Shown one piece after another: positions 1 through 9,520 of a DNA stretch of 47,837 nucleotides (the first letter of the stretch is position 1; the number at the start of each line of letters is the position of its first letter). The translations under genes were made by a program, and so were the position numbers. This DNA comes from Methanothermococcus okinawensis (GTDB lineage: Archaea > AGJL01 > Methanococci > Methanococcales > Methanococcaceae): the NCBI GenBank assembly GCA_015662355.1, contig DQUI01000087.1, positions 1 to 47,837 on the forward strand, read 5' to 3'. A model generated the notes under the pieces. The model made no database searches. It was not told the DNA's origin and was given only the letters and a program-made list of their open reading frames with translations.

Positions 1-795
1 GCCTACGATGGACGTCATAGGGGATTCCAATCTCAACCTCATGGAAATACTGTATGTGATAATATATTGAGGGCTTTAGAGGAGTGTGGATATTTAAGTG
101 AAGATAGGAGAGGTATTATATTCTACGGCGGTAGAACTGACAAGGGAGTCTCTGCACTTGGAAATTTTGTAGTAGTCCATTTAAAAGAGGAGCCTAAACT
201 CTCCTATATCTACTCCAAGTTAAAGGATAGGGGTATATGGATACTTGGCTATAGGAGGATAGAGGAGATACCTGAGGTGAAGTATAGACACTACAGGTAT
301 ATCCTCCCTAGGGATGAGGACTATAATATAGATTTAATGATTGAGGGGTCTAAAAAACTTCTTGGAACTCACTCCTTCCACAACCTCTCCAAAAGGGATA
401 GATCTAAAGAAAAAAGTCCTATAAGGAGTATATACGATATAAGGATCTCTGAGACTGACTTCTATATTGTAATAGATGTTATAGGGAAGAGTTTCCTCTG
501 GAACATGGTAAGAAAAATAGTAACAGTACTCTCTGAGATAGGTAGAAATAGAAGGGAGATAAGTTGGATAGATGATCTCCTAGATGTTAATTACAGGATA
601 GGTGTACCTCCTGCCCCCCCTGAAGGTCTCATACTGGTGGAGGCTAAAACAGATGTGGAGTATATATACGACTCTTACGTAGTGAGGAGATTCTGGGAGG
701 ATTGGGGGAGGGAGTATAGGAGAAGTGTTGTAAGGTGTGGAGTATCTAGGAGTATGTTAGATCTACTGGAGTCTCCTTTTAACAGATTCATATAG
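1..795 (+). CDS. truA: tRNA pseudouridine synthase A (TruA), 5'-truncated by window edge
   Basis: TruA isomerises uridines 38-40 of the tRNA anticodon arm. The ORF track begins at an internal TTG (base 67), but the same frame is open from base 1 and encodes [18 protein letters not shown], which matches the N-terminal AYDGxxFxGxQ block of the family. Only the extreme N-terminus is therefore missing. The catalytic aspartate lies in [13 protein letters not shown], and [11 protein letters not shown] is the conserved C-terminal block. Its end overlaps the end of convergent argG by 33 bp. Identity is clear; the true start lies outside the window. Confidence 0.9.
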   Translation, partial: AYDGRHRGFQSQPHGNTVCDNILRALEECGYLSEDRRGIIFYGGRTDKGVSALGNFVVVHLKEEPKLSYIYSKLKDRGIWILGYRRIEEIPEVKYRHYRYILPRDEDYNIDLMIEGSKKLLGTHSFHNLSKRDRSKEKSPIRSIYDIRISETDFYIVIDVIGKSFLWNMVRKIVTVLSEIGRNRREISWIDDLLDVNYRIGVPPAPPEGLILVEAKTDVEYIYDSYVVRRFWEDWGREYRRSVVRCGVSRSMLDLLESPFNRFI

Positions 796-1965
796 TGCTG
801 CCTGTAATCCGTAGTATTTGACTATAGCTCCCATCTCCCTCTGATCTATCTCCTTATCCTCAAAGGATACAAGGTCCTTACTGTATAGGGCATAGGGGCT
901 CTCCCTTCCAACAACCCAGTGGGCACCTCCGTATAACTTCAATCGAACCTTACCACATACCCTCTCCTGGGTCTTATCTATAAAACTGTCTAATCCCTCC
1001 CTTAGAGGTTCATGCCAGAGTCCCCTGTATACTAGATCTCCGTAAGTGGCATCTACTATCTCCTTGAATTTTAACTCCTCCCTAGTGAGTACTAACTGCT
1101 CCAAAGCCTTATGGGCTGTTATGAGCATTACAGCCCCTGGGCACTCGTAGTTCTCCCTGGATTTCAACCCTAGTATCCTGTCCTCTATAATGTCAATCCT
1201 ACCAATACCGTTCCTTCCACCTATCCTGTTACACTCCCTTATAAGATCCACAGGATCCATCTCCCTCCCATTTATACTAACAGGCACCCCTCTCTCAAAC
1301 TCTATCTCTACGTATTCCTCCTCCTTACATTCCCTTGGGTTTCTAGTCCATGAGAATATCTCCTCAGGAGGTTCAAATTTAGGATCCTCCAATGGACCTC
1401 CCTCTATACTCCTCCCCCAGAGGTTTTCATCAATACTGTATTTTTTACTCTCTGAGGGGATCTCTATACCGTGCTTTTTAGCGTATTCTATCTCTTCCCC
1501 TCTTGTAAGATTTAGATCCCTAATTGGGGCAATGATCTTTAGATGGGGTGCCTTCGCCCTGATAATAGTTTCAAATCTAAACTGGTCGTTTCCCTTTCCA
1601 GTACAGCCGTGGGCCACTGCCTCTGCACCTAACTCCTCCGCCAGTTGAACTAACTTCATGGCAATTAACGGTCTAGCTAAGGCTGTAGACAGGGGATATC
1701 CCTCATACATAGCATTTGCCTTTATAGCCCTAAATATAAACTCCTTTACAAACTCCTCCTTGCCATCTATGGTGTAGTGGTGATATACCCCGTATCTCCT
1801 TGCCTTCTCCTCACACTCCTTAATCTCCTCCTCAGGTTGTCCCACATCTACACACAGGGTTACTACCTTATAACCGTATTTTTCCTCTAACAACTTTAGA
1901 CAGCAACTTGTGTCCAGACCTCCTGAGTAGGCCAGTACTGCTATCTTTTCCTGGTTAACTCCCAT
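763..1965 (-). CDS. argG: Argininosuccinate synthase
   Basis: ArgG condenses citrulline and aspartate with ATP to give argininosuccinate, the penultimate step of arginine synthesis, in the cytoplasm. The 400-residue length is normal for the family. The PP-loop motif [13 protein letters not shown] sits at about residues 12-24, and the conserved blocks [15 protein letters not shown] and [14 protein letters not shown] are intact. The ATG follows GGTGAAAAG. It lies 4 bp behind hcgC on the same strand and is the last gene of a leftward run of four. Its pathway is unrelated to its upstream neighbours, so co-transcription need not mean shared function. Confidence 0.97.
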   Translation of the reverse strand: MGVNQEKIAVLAYSGGLDTSCCLKLLEEKYGYKVVTLCVDVGQPEEEIKECEEKARRYGVYHHYTIDGKEEFVKEFIFRAIKANAMYEGYPLSTALARPLIAMKLVQLAEELGAEAVAHGCTGKGNDQFRFETIIRAKAPHLKIIAPIRDLNLTRGEEIEYAKKHGIEIPSESKKYSIDENLWGRSIEGGPLEDPKFEPPEEIFSWTRNPRECKEEEYVEIEFERGVPVSINGREMDPVDLIRECNRIGGRNGIGRIDIIEDRILGLKSRENYECPGAVMLITAHKALEQLVLTREELKFKEIVDATYGDLVYRGLWHEPLREGLDSFIDKTQERVCGKVRLKLYGGAHWVVGRESPYALYSKDLVSFEDKEIDQREMGAIVKYYGLQAALYESVKRRLQ

Positions 1966-1969
1966 CTTT

Positions 1970-2758
1970 TCACCTGTCTACTGGTTCTACAAAGGACTTT
2001 ATTCTATCTATGTTCTTCCCTAGTATCTCCTCTACTTTTGGATATATGTCCTCCTCTAGAGAACTTACAGTTACAGCAGGGGTGTTTATCTCCCCTATGA
2101 ACTTCTTAACGTTTTTCTCGTGGAAGAGAGTACCTTCATAGTATCTAATATTTGGCACAACGTAGAGCACCCCTTCAAGTTCTCTGATCTCGTGACAGGC
2201 ATCTAGTATAGTGTCTATAGTTAAGGTCATAGTTCCAGAGGTCTTTGAAACCCTGGAGATTCTATAGGTGTTTAACAACCCTTTTCTCCTACCTGTTTTT
2301 AACTTCTCCCGGGAGTTATCTGCCTGGAAGATGTCCCTGTCGTATATTCCCTTGGGATTCTCCACGATAAGAACCTCTGGATCGAAGTTAGAGAGAACCT
2401 CTGGACTTACACCTCCCAAACCTGTTAAGTCAATAACTAGATCAGGGTTTAACCTCTTATTTCGCAGGGCGAGATTGAAGGTGTTTATATCCATAAAGGT
2501 TATCCTCTCATTTAATACAATGTCCTTTAAATGGGGATATTTATCCACAAGGATTACCTTCTCAGAGTCGTTTAAAAGGGAGGAGGCCATATAGTGTCCA
2601 CAGAGGTAGGCCCCAAATATAAGGGTCTCCCTAAACTCCTCCCCCTCTAGGAAGTACTTTACAGCTTTTGTCTTCTCCTCTACAATAGAGTGTATTACAT
2701 CTACAACCTTGGTCTTTGACTCCAAGGTTTTAACACTCTCTGTTATACCGTACTTCAT
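1970..2758 (-). CDS. hcgC: HcgC, FeGP-cofactor pyridinol methyltransferase of [Fe]-hydrogenase (Hmd)
   Basis: HcgC methylates the pyridinol ring during synthesis of the iron-guanylylpyridinol cofactor of [Fe]-hydrogenase, which reduces methenyl-H4MPT with H2. The 262-residue protein closely resembles Methanococcales HcgC (DUF1188) as I recall it: [11 protein letters not shown] at the N-terminus, a Rossmann-type block [17 protein letters not shown] with [14 protein letters not shown], then [15 protein letters not shown] and [17 protein letters not shown]. The ATG follows GGGGATAGCT. It overlaps the end of hcgB by 29 bp, so translation is probably coupled. hmd and the other hcg genes are not in this window. 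Confidence 0.9.
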   Translation of the reverse strand: MKYGITESVKTLESKTKVVDVIHSIVEEKTKAVKYFLEGEEFRETLIFGAYLCGHYMASSLLNDSEKVILVDKYPHLKDIVLNERITFMDINTFNLALRNKRLNPDLVIDLTGLGGVSPEVLSNFDPEVLIVENPKGIYDRDIFQADNSREKLKTGRRKGLLNTYRISRVSKTSGTMTLTIDTILDACHEIRELEGVLYVVPNIRYYEGTLFHEKNVKKFIGEINTPAVTVSSLEEDIYPKVEEILGKNIDRIKSFVEPVDR

Positions 2759-3251
2759 AGCTATCCCCTAATATTCCTATCCTCCTCAGTGCCTCCAACA
2801 ACTCCTCCCTAACAACATCTTCAACACTTCTCCTGTGTATAACAGAGGGAGGAGATATGGAGCCACTTAAGATTCTCCCTTTATTATCCATAATAAGAAG
2901 CATGGAACCTGAACCTGGCACTCCCAACCTTCCCCTTGCAATAACAAGTTGAGCATCTGTAGTATCTACAGCTATTAAACCCTTGTTAAGTGCAGGCATT
3001 CTTGTAAGATCTGCAGCCTCAGTAGGTACCTCTATCCTGGATATTTCCACCTCCCTCTCCTTATAAACCTCCTTCAACAGCACCTCCCTAATTACCTTGT
3101 ATTTATTTAAGTTTTTTGTAGCTACAACTATCTTTTTTACGTTGAGGATGTAACTCCTTATAGCCTCTACCTCCTCCCACTTATCCCCCTTCCTCTCTCC
3201 CCTAGAGGATTCAAGATAGGCCTTTAGAATACAGCTCTCCAATATATTCAT
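2730..3251 (-). CDS. hcgB: HcgB, guanylyltransferase of FeGP-cofactor synthesis
   Basis: HcgB joins GMP from GTP to the pyridinol to form the guanylylpyridinol moiety of the [Fe]-hydrogenase cofactor. The 173-residue protein has the DUF3236/HcgB pattern: VVATKNLNKYKVIREVLL, reminiscent of the ITPase-like fold of this family, then LVIARGRLGVPGSGSML and GRILSGSISPPSVIH. About 40 N-terminal residues precede the usual core; the ATG has AGGGGAAAAG upstream, so I keep it. It sits between the GMC flavoprotein gene (16-bp gap) and hcgC (29-bp overlap), which argues for one transcript. Confidence 0.88.
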   Translation of the reverse strand: MNILESCILKAYLESSRGERKGDKWEEVEAIRSYILNVKKIVVATKNLNKYKVIREVLLKEVYKEREVEISRIEVPTEAADLTRMPALNKGLIAVDTTDAQLVIARGRLGVPGSGSMLLIMDNKGRILSGSISPPSVIHRRSVEDVVREELLEALRRIGILGDSYEVRYNREC

Positions 3252-3267
3252 CTTTTCCCCTAAGGTG

Positions 3268-4431
3268 TTATAAAATACCTCCCAACTTCTTTCCCATTGC
3301 CACTATTCCAAGGATAGGAGGTAAACCTGGAGATTCTGGAAATACTGAGGCGTCGCAGACGTAGAGATCCTCCACCTCAGTTTCAAAGTTTTTATCCACC
3401 ACCTTGCCCATGGCACAGGTGCCCCCAGGATGGGATCCTCTAAGTACAGTCCTATATATCCTATCAATCCCCATGTCCTCTAGTATATGGGAGGCCTTTT
3501 TTATACCCTTTGAAAGTATTCTTTTATCCCTCTCAGTTACCCCTTTGTACACCTTATTCCCCTCTACAAACCCTTTACCCTCGTCCCCTATCTTCACCAT
3601 TATCCCGTAGATATCCCCACTACTTACATCTCTTTTCTCTTCCTTTATAGCACGATAGAGGTGGAGGGAGTAGTGGGGGGACAGTAGAAACCTGTCGTAT
3701 CTTTTATAGAGGGCCATAGGTACAGATCTATCTAAGTTACAGTTTTTCAGAACTCCCCCTACTGTAAGAAAGATATCCACAAATAGATTCTTTCCCAGGT
3801 GTTCGTTATCCAGTATAGAAGATAGTACTCTTGGGGAGTTAATACCTCCACCACATACTATAACCTTCTCCCCCTGAAATGTCACTTTTCTCCCAGTGAG
3901 TAGTTGATAGCCCTCCACTTTAAAAATATCCCTCTCCTTAACAATAGAGGATACGTAGAAGTTAGGGATTACTTTACTGTAGGGATTGGACATATTTAAA
4001 AATCTTAGAGGGGTCCACTTGTAGGGGCATAATTTCCTTGCACACATACCACAGGAACTACACCTGTTAAAGTCTATAAACTTTGGGGTTCTTTTAAACC
4101 TGTAGCGAAATAGATATCTACTTCTCTCGTTGATATGACTATCTGGTACTACCCTTACATTTAACTCCCTCTCAATCTCTTCGTATATTTCCCTATCTCT
4201 TATACCAATATCTCTCAGATCTATCCTCATGGCGTTTCCCACTGCTCCTAGCCCTGAACCACCGAGAGCTGTTATATAGAGTATCTGGACCTCACTTCCT
4301 GTACTGTTGTATCTTATTCTCCTGTCCCCCATCTCCAACAGTAGTATCTTCTTATTGGGGTACTTCTCATTTAACTCCTTGAAGAGGGTACAACCTCCTA
4401 CTCCAGCACCTATAATAATAAAGTGATACAA
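3268..4431 (-). CDS. GMC-type FAD oxidoreductase with an embedded ferredoxin-like cysteine cluster
   Basis: The N-terminus YHFIIIGAGVGGCTLF is an FAD-binding Rossmann motif. The C-terminus HPGGTCAMGKVVD, with VCDASVFPESPGLPP, is the GMC/choline-dehydrogenase C-terminal signature including its active-site histidine. Between them, residues 124-135 read CSSCGMCARKLC followed by P, a CX2CX2CX4CP arrangement expected to bind a [4Fe-4S] cluster. At 387 residues it is shorter than classical GMC enzymes (500-600). The start is TTG, preceded by GGGGAT with 3-nt spacing. It is the first gene of a leftward run into hcgB, hcgC and argG. The substrate is unknown; an alcohol or hydride oxidation passing electrons to ferredoxin is inferred. 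I recognise no characterised orthologue. Confidence 0.75.
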   Translation of the reverse strand: MYHFIIIGAGVGGCTLFKELNEKYPNKKILLLEMGDRRIRYNSTGSEVQILYITALGGSGLGAVGNAMRIDLRDIGIRDREIYEEIERELNVRVVPDSHINERSRYLFRYRFKRTPKFIDFNRCSSCGMCARKLCPYKWTPLRFLNMSNPYSKVIPNFYVSSIVKERDIFKVEGYQLLTGRKVTFQGEKVIVCGGGINSPRVLSSILDNEHLGKNLFVDIFLTVGGVLKNCNLDRSVPMALYKRYDRFLLSPHYSLHLYRAIKEEKRDVSSGDIYGIMVKIGDEGKGFVEGNKVYKGVTERDKRILSKGIKKASHILEDMGIDRIYRTVLRGSHPGGTCAMGKVVDKNFETEVEDLYVCDASVFPESPGLPPILGIVAMGKKLGGIL

Positions 4432-4511
4432 CTTATCCCCTGTAAATAAATATAACTCTTATTATAACAGTGATCATTAAAAAAATTAGAGGTTATAATC
4501 TAGGGAGATGA

Positions 4512-5522
4512 ATGGAACCACTAAATAGAATAAAGTTAGGTATCCTAGTACTGTTAGCTATTATCCTCTCGGCAACTTTAGGTCTTATGTATCTAGAGGG
4601 TTGGGATTTCTTTACAGCCCTCTACGTTACAGTGATCACCTTATCCACTGTAGGGTACGGAGATATAACCCCTACTACCTTCTGGGGTAAGGTATTTACA
4701 CTGTTGTATATAGTTTGTGGTGCTGGGGCGATGGCCTACACCTTCGCCTCCATTGCAGGGTTTATAATAGAGGGAGAGTTAAAAAAGATACTAAGGTTGA
4801 AAAAGATGGAGAGTAAGTTAAAGAGTATTAAAGATCACTATATCATATGTGGGTTTGGAAAGATCGGTAAGGTAGTGGCAGAGAAGTTTGACAGTTTAGG
4901 TGTACCTTACGTAGTTGTGGATATAGATGAGAAGAAGTTGGAGAGGGAGGCTGAGAACTTTAAGAATCTACTGTACGTTGTAGGGGATGCTACCTTAGAC
5001 GAGGTTCTAAAAAAAGCTGGAGTGGAAAGGGCCAAGGGATTAATTGCAACAGTTAAATCTGACGCTGAAAATCTATTTGTCACCTTATCTGCAAGGGAGT
5101 TAAATCCTAAGTTGTACATTATTGCAAAAGCTGAGGCAGAGACTACAATAGACAAGCTCCTAAAGGCTGGTGCAGATAGAGTAGTATCCCCATATATCAT
5201 TGGAGGTATGAGGATAGCTGAGATGGCATTGAGACCTGAGATATTAGACTTCGTATCTACCTTAATGGACGAAGCCCACGACATGGAGGTTGGAAGATTC
5301 ACAGTCCATCCTCAGTCAGAGGTTGTTGGAAAAACACTCCATGAATCTAAGATTAGACAGAAAAGTGGTGCCACAATACTGGCTATTGTAAAAGACGATG
5401 AGGAGGTAATTATCAATCCAGGACCAGATGTTGTCTTGGAACCTTACAACGTTGTATACGCCTTTGGTACAAAGGAGCACCTTGAAAAACTTAAAAAGAT
5501 ATTGGGACCAGCTGAGAAGTAG
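4512..5522 (+). CDS. RCK-domain potassium channel (MthK-like)
   Basis: This is a two-transmembrane K+ channel with a cytoplasmic ligand-gating domain. TM1 is about residues 8-27, the pore helix and selectivity filter are TLSTVGYGDITP (44-55), and TM2 follows with glycines suitable as a gating hinge. An RCK_N Rossmann domain starts at HYIICGFGKIGKVVAEKF (about 109), and a TrkA_C domain occupies the last 90 residues (EVVGKTLHES...NVVYAFG). The 336-residue length matches MthK. Met99 lies in the pore-RCK linker, where MthK has an internal start. The gene is transcribed away from the GMC operon; A+T-rich DNA with TATA-like stretches lies between them. It converges tail to tail with herA. Confidence 0.92.
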   Translation: MEPLNRIKLGILVLLAIILSATLGLMYLEGWDFFTALYVTVITLSTVGYGDITPTTFWGKVFTLLYIVCGAGAMAYTFASIAGFIIEGELKKILRLKKMESKLKSIKDHYIICGFGKIGKVVAEKFDSLGVPYVVVDIDEKKLEREAENFKNLLYVVGDATLDEVLKKAGVERAKGLIATVKSDAENLFVTLSARELNPKLYIIAKAEAETTIDKLLKAGADRVVSPYIIGGMRIAEMALRPEILDFVSTLMDEAHDMEVGRFTVHPQSEVVGKTLHESKIRQKSGATILAIVKDDEEVIINPGPDVVLEPYNVVYAFGTKEHLEKLKKILGPAEK

Positions 5523-5524
5523 AT

Positions 5525-7036
5525 TTAATCTAACCCCTCATAATCCCCTAGAGGTTCTTCTCCCCTGATCTTTTCCCTGTGGGACTTCTTCCAAATCTCT
5601 ACAATATCTAGATCCTCCCCTCCATATCTACCGTTAAACTTATTTATCTTAACTAGGGCTGGGATGTTTAGGGCAGGACCTATTATTATAGCCTCCCCTA
5701 CATTTAACCCAGGGAGTTGTTTAAGGAGGTCTTCACTTAAACTCTCTGAGGCCTGTTGCACATGCTGCTGGTCGTGAGGTTCAATTAACTTTGAGATGAT
5801 AAGGTTGTTACACTGGGAGAGGGCCTCAGGATCTAAGGTCTTAGGCCTCTGGGATACTAGACATAGACCTACTCCAAATTTTCTACCCTCTCTCGCTATC
5901 CTAGATATGTAAAGTTTTGACCTTGTAGTCCTATTCTTCGGTATGATGAGATGGGCCTCCTCAAGTACTATGAATATAGGTTTTGGATAACCCTCCCTCA
6001 GTGCCCTCTTTCTATCTGCAAGTATCTCCCTTGCCATATAGGATATAAAAACGTCCATGTCGTTTTCATCTAAGCCCTCTAAGGGTATTATGTTAATGTG
6101 ATTCTCCCTTATCTTCTCTACAGGGTTGTAGTGGAGGGTGATGAGATGTCTCTTAAACTTAAGCATGTCTTCAAGTCTAAATTTTGCAGTTTGTATACTG
6201 TTGTAATCCCTACTGTATTCCTCTGAGAGATTATCCAACGTATTTATTATATCCCCTATATATTCCTCTACAGATGAGAAGTCACTTTCCCTACGAATTT
6301 TCTTTTCCCCATTATCACCTTTCTTAACCTTATCTATAGCCTTTCTGATATATGGTCTCTGTTTCGTAGCTGCCACATCCACCCCAGCTAGATCTGCTAA
6401 ACTGTCACTGCTTATATTGTATACGTTTATTTTAGGCTCTAGAATATTAACCCTTAATCTGTTGTCAGGGTCGTAAGACTCTATATGTCTGTACTCACCG
6501 TGGATATCAAAGACTAGAACTGTAGCATTCAGTTTGTTTAACTCTGAGAGGAGTACTGCAACAGTGTTAGATTTTCCCATTCCAGTTATAGCCAGTATTG
6601 CCAGATGCCTGGAACATAACATGTTAGCATTTAACTTTACAGGTACATCTTTAGATAGGAGTTTTCCAATCTCAATGTGTCCCTGAGAGAACATCCTCTT
6701 TAGGACCTCATCACTGGCAGAGTAAACCTCTGTACCTGGTTTTGGAGGTATCTTTGGTATCTCCTTCTCCTCCACATCCCCTAAGATCTTTATCTTACCT
6801 ATAACCTGATAGGAATCATCCTTCTCCAATGTCCTAAGTTTCAGGATATCCTCTACATTTAACACCTCCTTAAAGATAGGACAATTTTGCACAACTCCCT
6901 CTACCATACCTAATACTTCCTTTCCATTGGGATACTCTATAGACACATAGCTACCTACTTCAGGTACTTTATTTGAGATAAAGCTAACCTCTGTAGTGGT
7001 GGTCTCTCCCACTATATAGCCTATAACCTCTTTCAT
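5525..7036 (-). CDS. herA: HerA, hexameric DNA end-resection ATPase/helicase
   Basis: HerA forms a hexameric DNA pump that works with NurA nuclease in 5'-end resection at double-strand breaks. An N-terminal HAS barrel covers roughly residues 1-100, followed by the HerA/FtsK-type ATPase: Walker A AITGMGKSNTVAVLL (about 149-163), VFDIHGEYRHIES, Walker B PIFIVLEEAHLI, then SRIAREGRKFGVGLCLVSQRP. The 503-residue length is normal. It starts 7 bp behind aroA on the same strand. nurA is about 16 kb away and mre11 about 20 kb away in this window, rather than in the compact herA-nurA-mre11-rad50 operon of many archaea. Other COG0433 ATPases look similar, but the length and HAS domain favour HerA. Confidence 0.88.
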   Translation of the reverse strand: MKEVIGYIVGETTTTEVSFISNKVPEVGSYVSIEYPNGKEVLGMVEGVVQNCPIFKEVLNVEDILKLRTLEKDDSYQVIGKIKILGDVEEKEIPKIPPKPGTEVYSASDEVLKRMFSQGHIEIGKLLSKDVPVKLNANMLCSRHLAILAITGMGKSNTVAVLLSELNKLNATVLVFDIHGEYRHIESYDPDNRLRVNILEPKINVYNISSDSLADLAGVDVAATKQRPYIRKAIDKVKKGDNGEKKIRRESDFSSVEEYIGDIINTLDNLSEEYSRDYNSIQTAKFRLEDMLKFKRHLITLHYNPVEKIRENHINIIPLEGLDENDMDVFISYMAREILADRKRALREGYPKPIFIVLEEAHLIIPKNRTTRSKLYISRIAREGRKFGVGLCLVSQRPKTLDPEALSQCNNLIISKLIEPHDQQHVQQASESLSEDLLKQLPGLNVGEAIIIGPALNIPALVKINKFNGRYGGEDLDIVEIWKKSHREKIRGEEPLGDYEGLD

Positions 7037-7043
7037 ACTATCC

Positions 7044-8333
7044 CTACTTCACTGTTAATTTTGCCCCAAGGGACTTCATTACAGGGATAAAATCTGGGAA
7101 GGATACTTTTACACTTTCCTCTCCCTCAATTACAGTCCTTCCCTCTGCTAAAAGTCCAGCAACTGTAAAGGCCATTACAAGTCTATGATCCCTGTAACTA
7201 TTTAACCTGGCACCCTTTAACTTATTTACTCCCTCTATAATAAGTCCATCAGGTTTCTCTCTTATCTTTCCGCCCATCTTCCTCAACTCCACTGCACAGG
7301 CGTGTAGTCTATCACACTCCTTCAATCTTACATGTTCTCCGTTGTAGATCTCAGTTCTACCTTGGGCAAAACATCCTAAAACAGCTATAGTAGGTACTAG
7401 ATCAGGTATATCCTTTACATCTATGGAGATACCCTCTAGATGATAAGGTCCCTCTGTTATTACTTTGTCCCCTTTTATTTTTATATCAGCACCCATCTCC
7501 TTTAAAATATCCACTATTCTCCTATCCCCCTGTTTAGAGTTTTTAAAGAGATTTTTAACAACAATCTTAGAGTTTAGAAGTACCCCTGCAGCTAAGATAT
7601 AGGAGGCTGAGGAGTAATCGCCCTCCACCTTATAGTCACAGGGTCTATACCTCTGATTTCCCTCTACAAGGAATGCCATCTCCTCCTCTAGCATACTAAC
7701 CTTTATCCCAAATCTCTCAAGTACATCAACTGTTATATCTAGATAAGGTGCTGACTTTAAAGGTGTAGTTAGTACTATCTTACTGTCCTCCTGGGAGAAC
7801 GGTAGAGTCATCATGAGGGATGTGATAAACTGGGAACTTACATCCCCCCTTATTTTAACTAGGTTGTTCTCTATCTTACCTCCCTTAACAACTACAGGGG
7901 CTGTATTGTCCATCTTAGAGGAAAATGCCACGATACCCAACTGATTCAGTCCGTCTAACAGTGGTCCCATAGGTCTTCTCCTTATAGACTCATCTCCAGT
8001 TAATATTGCGTAACCTTTAGATATCTGGGAGGAGATACCTGTAAGTATTCTCAACGTTGTACCACTGTTTCTAACGTCTATAACGTTGTCAGGTGTCTTT
8101 GGACTGTTGTAATTCCCCTCTACTATCCATCTGTCTTCCTCCCTATGGATCTTAGCCCCTAAGGATATACACCCGTATACAGAGGAGAGACAATCTTCAC
8201 TGTTAAGGGGGTTTAAAATATTTGATACACCGTCTCCCAAGGATGCACATATGACAGCCCTGTGGGTGTAGGACTTTGAGGGAGGTGCATTTACACTACC
8301 CCTTAATTCCTCTGTCCTCTCTACAAGAAGCAT
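7044..8333 (-). CDS. aroA: 3-phosphoshikimate 1-carboxyvinyltransferase (EPSP synthase)
   Basis: AroA transfers enolpyruvate from PEP to shikimate-3-phosphate in aromatic amino-acid synthesis. The 429-residue protein shows both EPSP-synthase signatures: DVRNSGTTLRILTG with GDESIRRRPMGPLLDGL, and ECDRLHACAVELRKMGG with NSYRDHRLVMAFTVAGLLA. PPSKSYTHRAVICASL near residue 17 carries the shikimate-phosphate-binding lysine and serine. The ATG follows GGTGATCCT, a strong Shine-Dalgarno. It is 4 bp downstream of cbiD and 7 bp upstream of herA, giving a mixed-function leftward operon. Confidence 0.97.
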   Translation of the reverse strand: MLLVERTEELRGSVNAPPSKSYTHRAVICASLGDGVSNILNPLNSEDCLSSVYGCISLGAKIHREEDRWIVEGNYNSPKTPDNVIDVRNSGTTLRILTGISSQISKGYAILTGDESIRRRPMGPLLDGLNQLGIVAFSSKMDNTAPVVVKGGKIENNLVKIRGDVSSQFITSLMMTLPFSQEDSKIVLTTPLKSAPYLDITVDVLERFGIKVSMLEEEMAFLVEGNQRYRPCDYKVEGDYSSASYILAAGVLLNSKIVVKNLFKNSKQGDRRIVDILKEMGADIKIKGDKVITEGPYHLEGISIDVKDIPDLVPTIAVLGCFAQGRTEIYNGEHVRLKECDRLHACAVELRKMGGKIREKPDGLIIEGVNKLKGARLNSYRDHRLVMAFTVAGLLAEGRTVIEGEESVKVSFPDFIPVMKSLGAKLTVK

Positions 8334-8337
8334 AGGA

Positions 8338-9468
8338 TCACCTCTTTCCTAAATTCTTAACAAGGGGTAAAAACTTATCCCCTATGTAACTCCCCAGGAT
8401 ATTACCCTTCATATCTATTATAATACAGCTGAAGTCTATCTTCTTCCATCTGTTCCTGGCCCTCTCCACTACCCTTCTAGCTATATGATCAAACACCTTG
8501 TGAAGGACCCCCTCTCCCCTAAGGATATCCACTATCTCCTCTGTTGTATTACTATAGAGTATCCTTCTCAAGGTGTCCCTACTATCTATATAGAGGGAAC
8601 TGTAAGCTGTCAATATCTCGTTCCTTCCATCTGCAACTTTAGAGTGGGTGTTGTATATACCTCCTGCAAGTTTTACTATCTTACCCCCATGTCCAAATAT
8701 AAGTATACCTTCAACACCTTTCTCCTGTGCCTTATCTATCATAAAATCCCAGAAGTTTGAAACCTCTACTATCTGATCCTCCTCTACATCAAGAAGTTCC
8801 CTAGCATATCTTGTACCAATATTTCCAGGAGTAAATACCAGTATTCTGTGATTCTTCCCTAGGGCAATATCTATCTGCGGTACTAGGGACTCCCTGTAGG
8901 CCTCATTGGACATAGGTCTCACTATACCTGTAGTTCCAAGAATAGATATACCTCCTAATATACCAAGTTTAGAGTTCAACGTCCTCTCTGCTAACTCCTC
9001 CCCTCTAGGAACAGAGATCCTCACTACAACCCCTTCATCCTCCTCTAGAAGAGGGGTTATGTTTCTAACGATAAGTTCCCGAGGTTTTGGATTTATAGCC
9101 CAATCCCCTTTTTTAACCTGTAACCCATCCTTTGTAACTATACCTATACCTCTCCCTCCAACTATCTTTATCCTCTCTCCCCCTTTCCACTTTACAATTT
9201 CACTATTCACTACAACCTCTATCCCATCTGTAATATCTATGTCTTCACCTGCAAACTTTCTAACAGTAACTGTGGCACACCTGGAGGAGAGGTCCCCCTC
9301 TATCTTCTCCACAGGGATAATAAGTATGTCCCCTCTGTCATTCTCTATCTCTACGTAGTCTAACTTCACACCTTTCTTCAGATAGTAGATTCCACAGTAG
9401 GCTCCCGCTGCTGCACAGGCACCTGTGGTATATCCGTATCTCTTCTCCTTTCTAAAATCGTATATCAT
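8338..9468 (-). CDS. cbiD: Cobalt-precorrin-5B (C1)-methyltransferase
   Basis: CbiD methylates C1 of cobalt-precorrin-5B in the anaerobic corrinoid pathway. The ORF track begins at 9597, but the first 43 residues of that ORF are not CbiD-like and would run into the divergent neighbour. I choose ATG 9468, giving MIYDFRKEKRYGYTTGACAAA, the standard CbiD N-terminus, and a 376-residue protein. The blocks NPKPRELIVRNI, GILGGISILGTTGIVRPMS and VFTPGNIGTRYA are family-typical. The start is 52 bp from the divergent AIR-synthase-like gene. It leads the cbiD-aroA-herA run. Confidence 0.93.
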   Translation of the reverse strand: MIYDFRKEKRYGYTTGACAAAGAYCGIYYLKKGVKLDYVEIENDRGDILIIPVEKIEGDLSSRCATVTVRKFAGEDIDITDGIEVVVNSEIVKWKGGERIKIVGGRGIGIVTKDGLQVKKGDWAINPKPRELIVRNITPLLEEDEGVVVRISVPRGEELAERTLNSKLGILGGISILGTTGIVRPMSNEAYRESLVPQIDIALGKNHRILVFTPGNIGTRYARELLDVEEDQIVEVSNFWDFMIDKAQEKGVEGILIFGHGGKIVKLAGGIYNTHSKVADGRNEILTAYSSLYIDSRDTLRRILYSNTTEEIVDILRGEGVLHKVFDHIARRVVERARNRWKKIDFSCIIIDMKGNILGSYIGDKFLPLVKNLGKR

Positions 9469-9520
9469 ATTTATCCATCTTTTAATAATATTTTTTATCA
9501 ATAGATAGTTGGTGATACCT

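Noticed and set aside
1190-1648. Plus-strand ORF of 152 aa inside argG
   Set aside because: It is antisense to a clear ArgG with intact motifs, and its translation is rich in Ser, Pro and Leu with no recognisable domain. It is a shadow ORF, like most antisense entries of the track.
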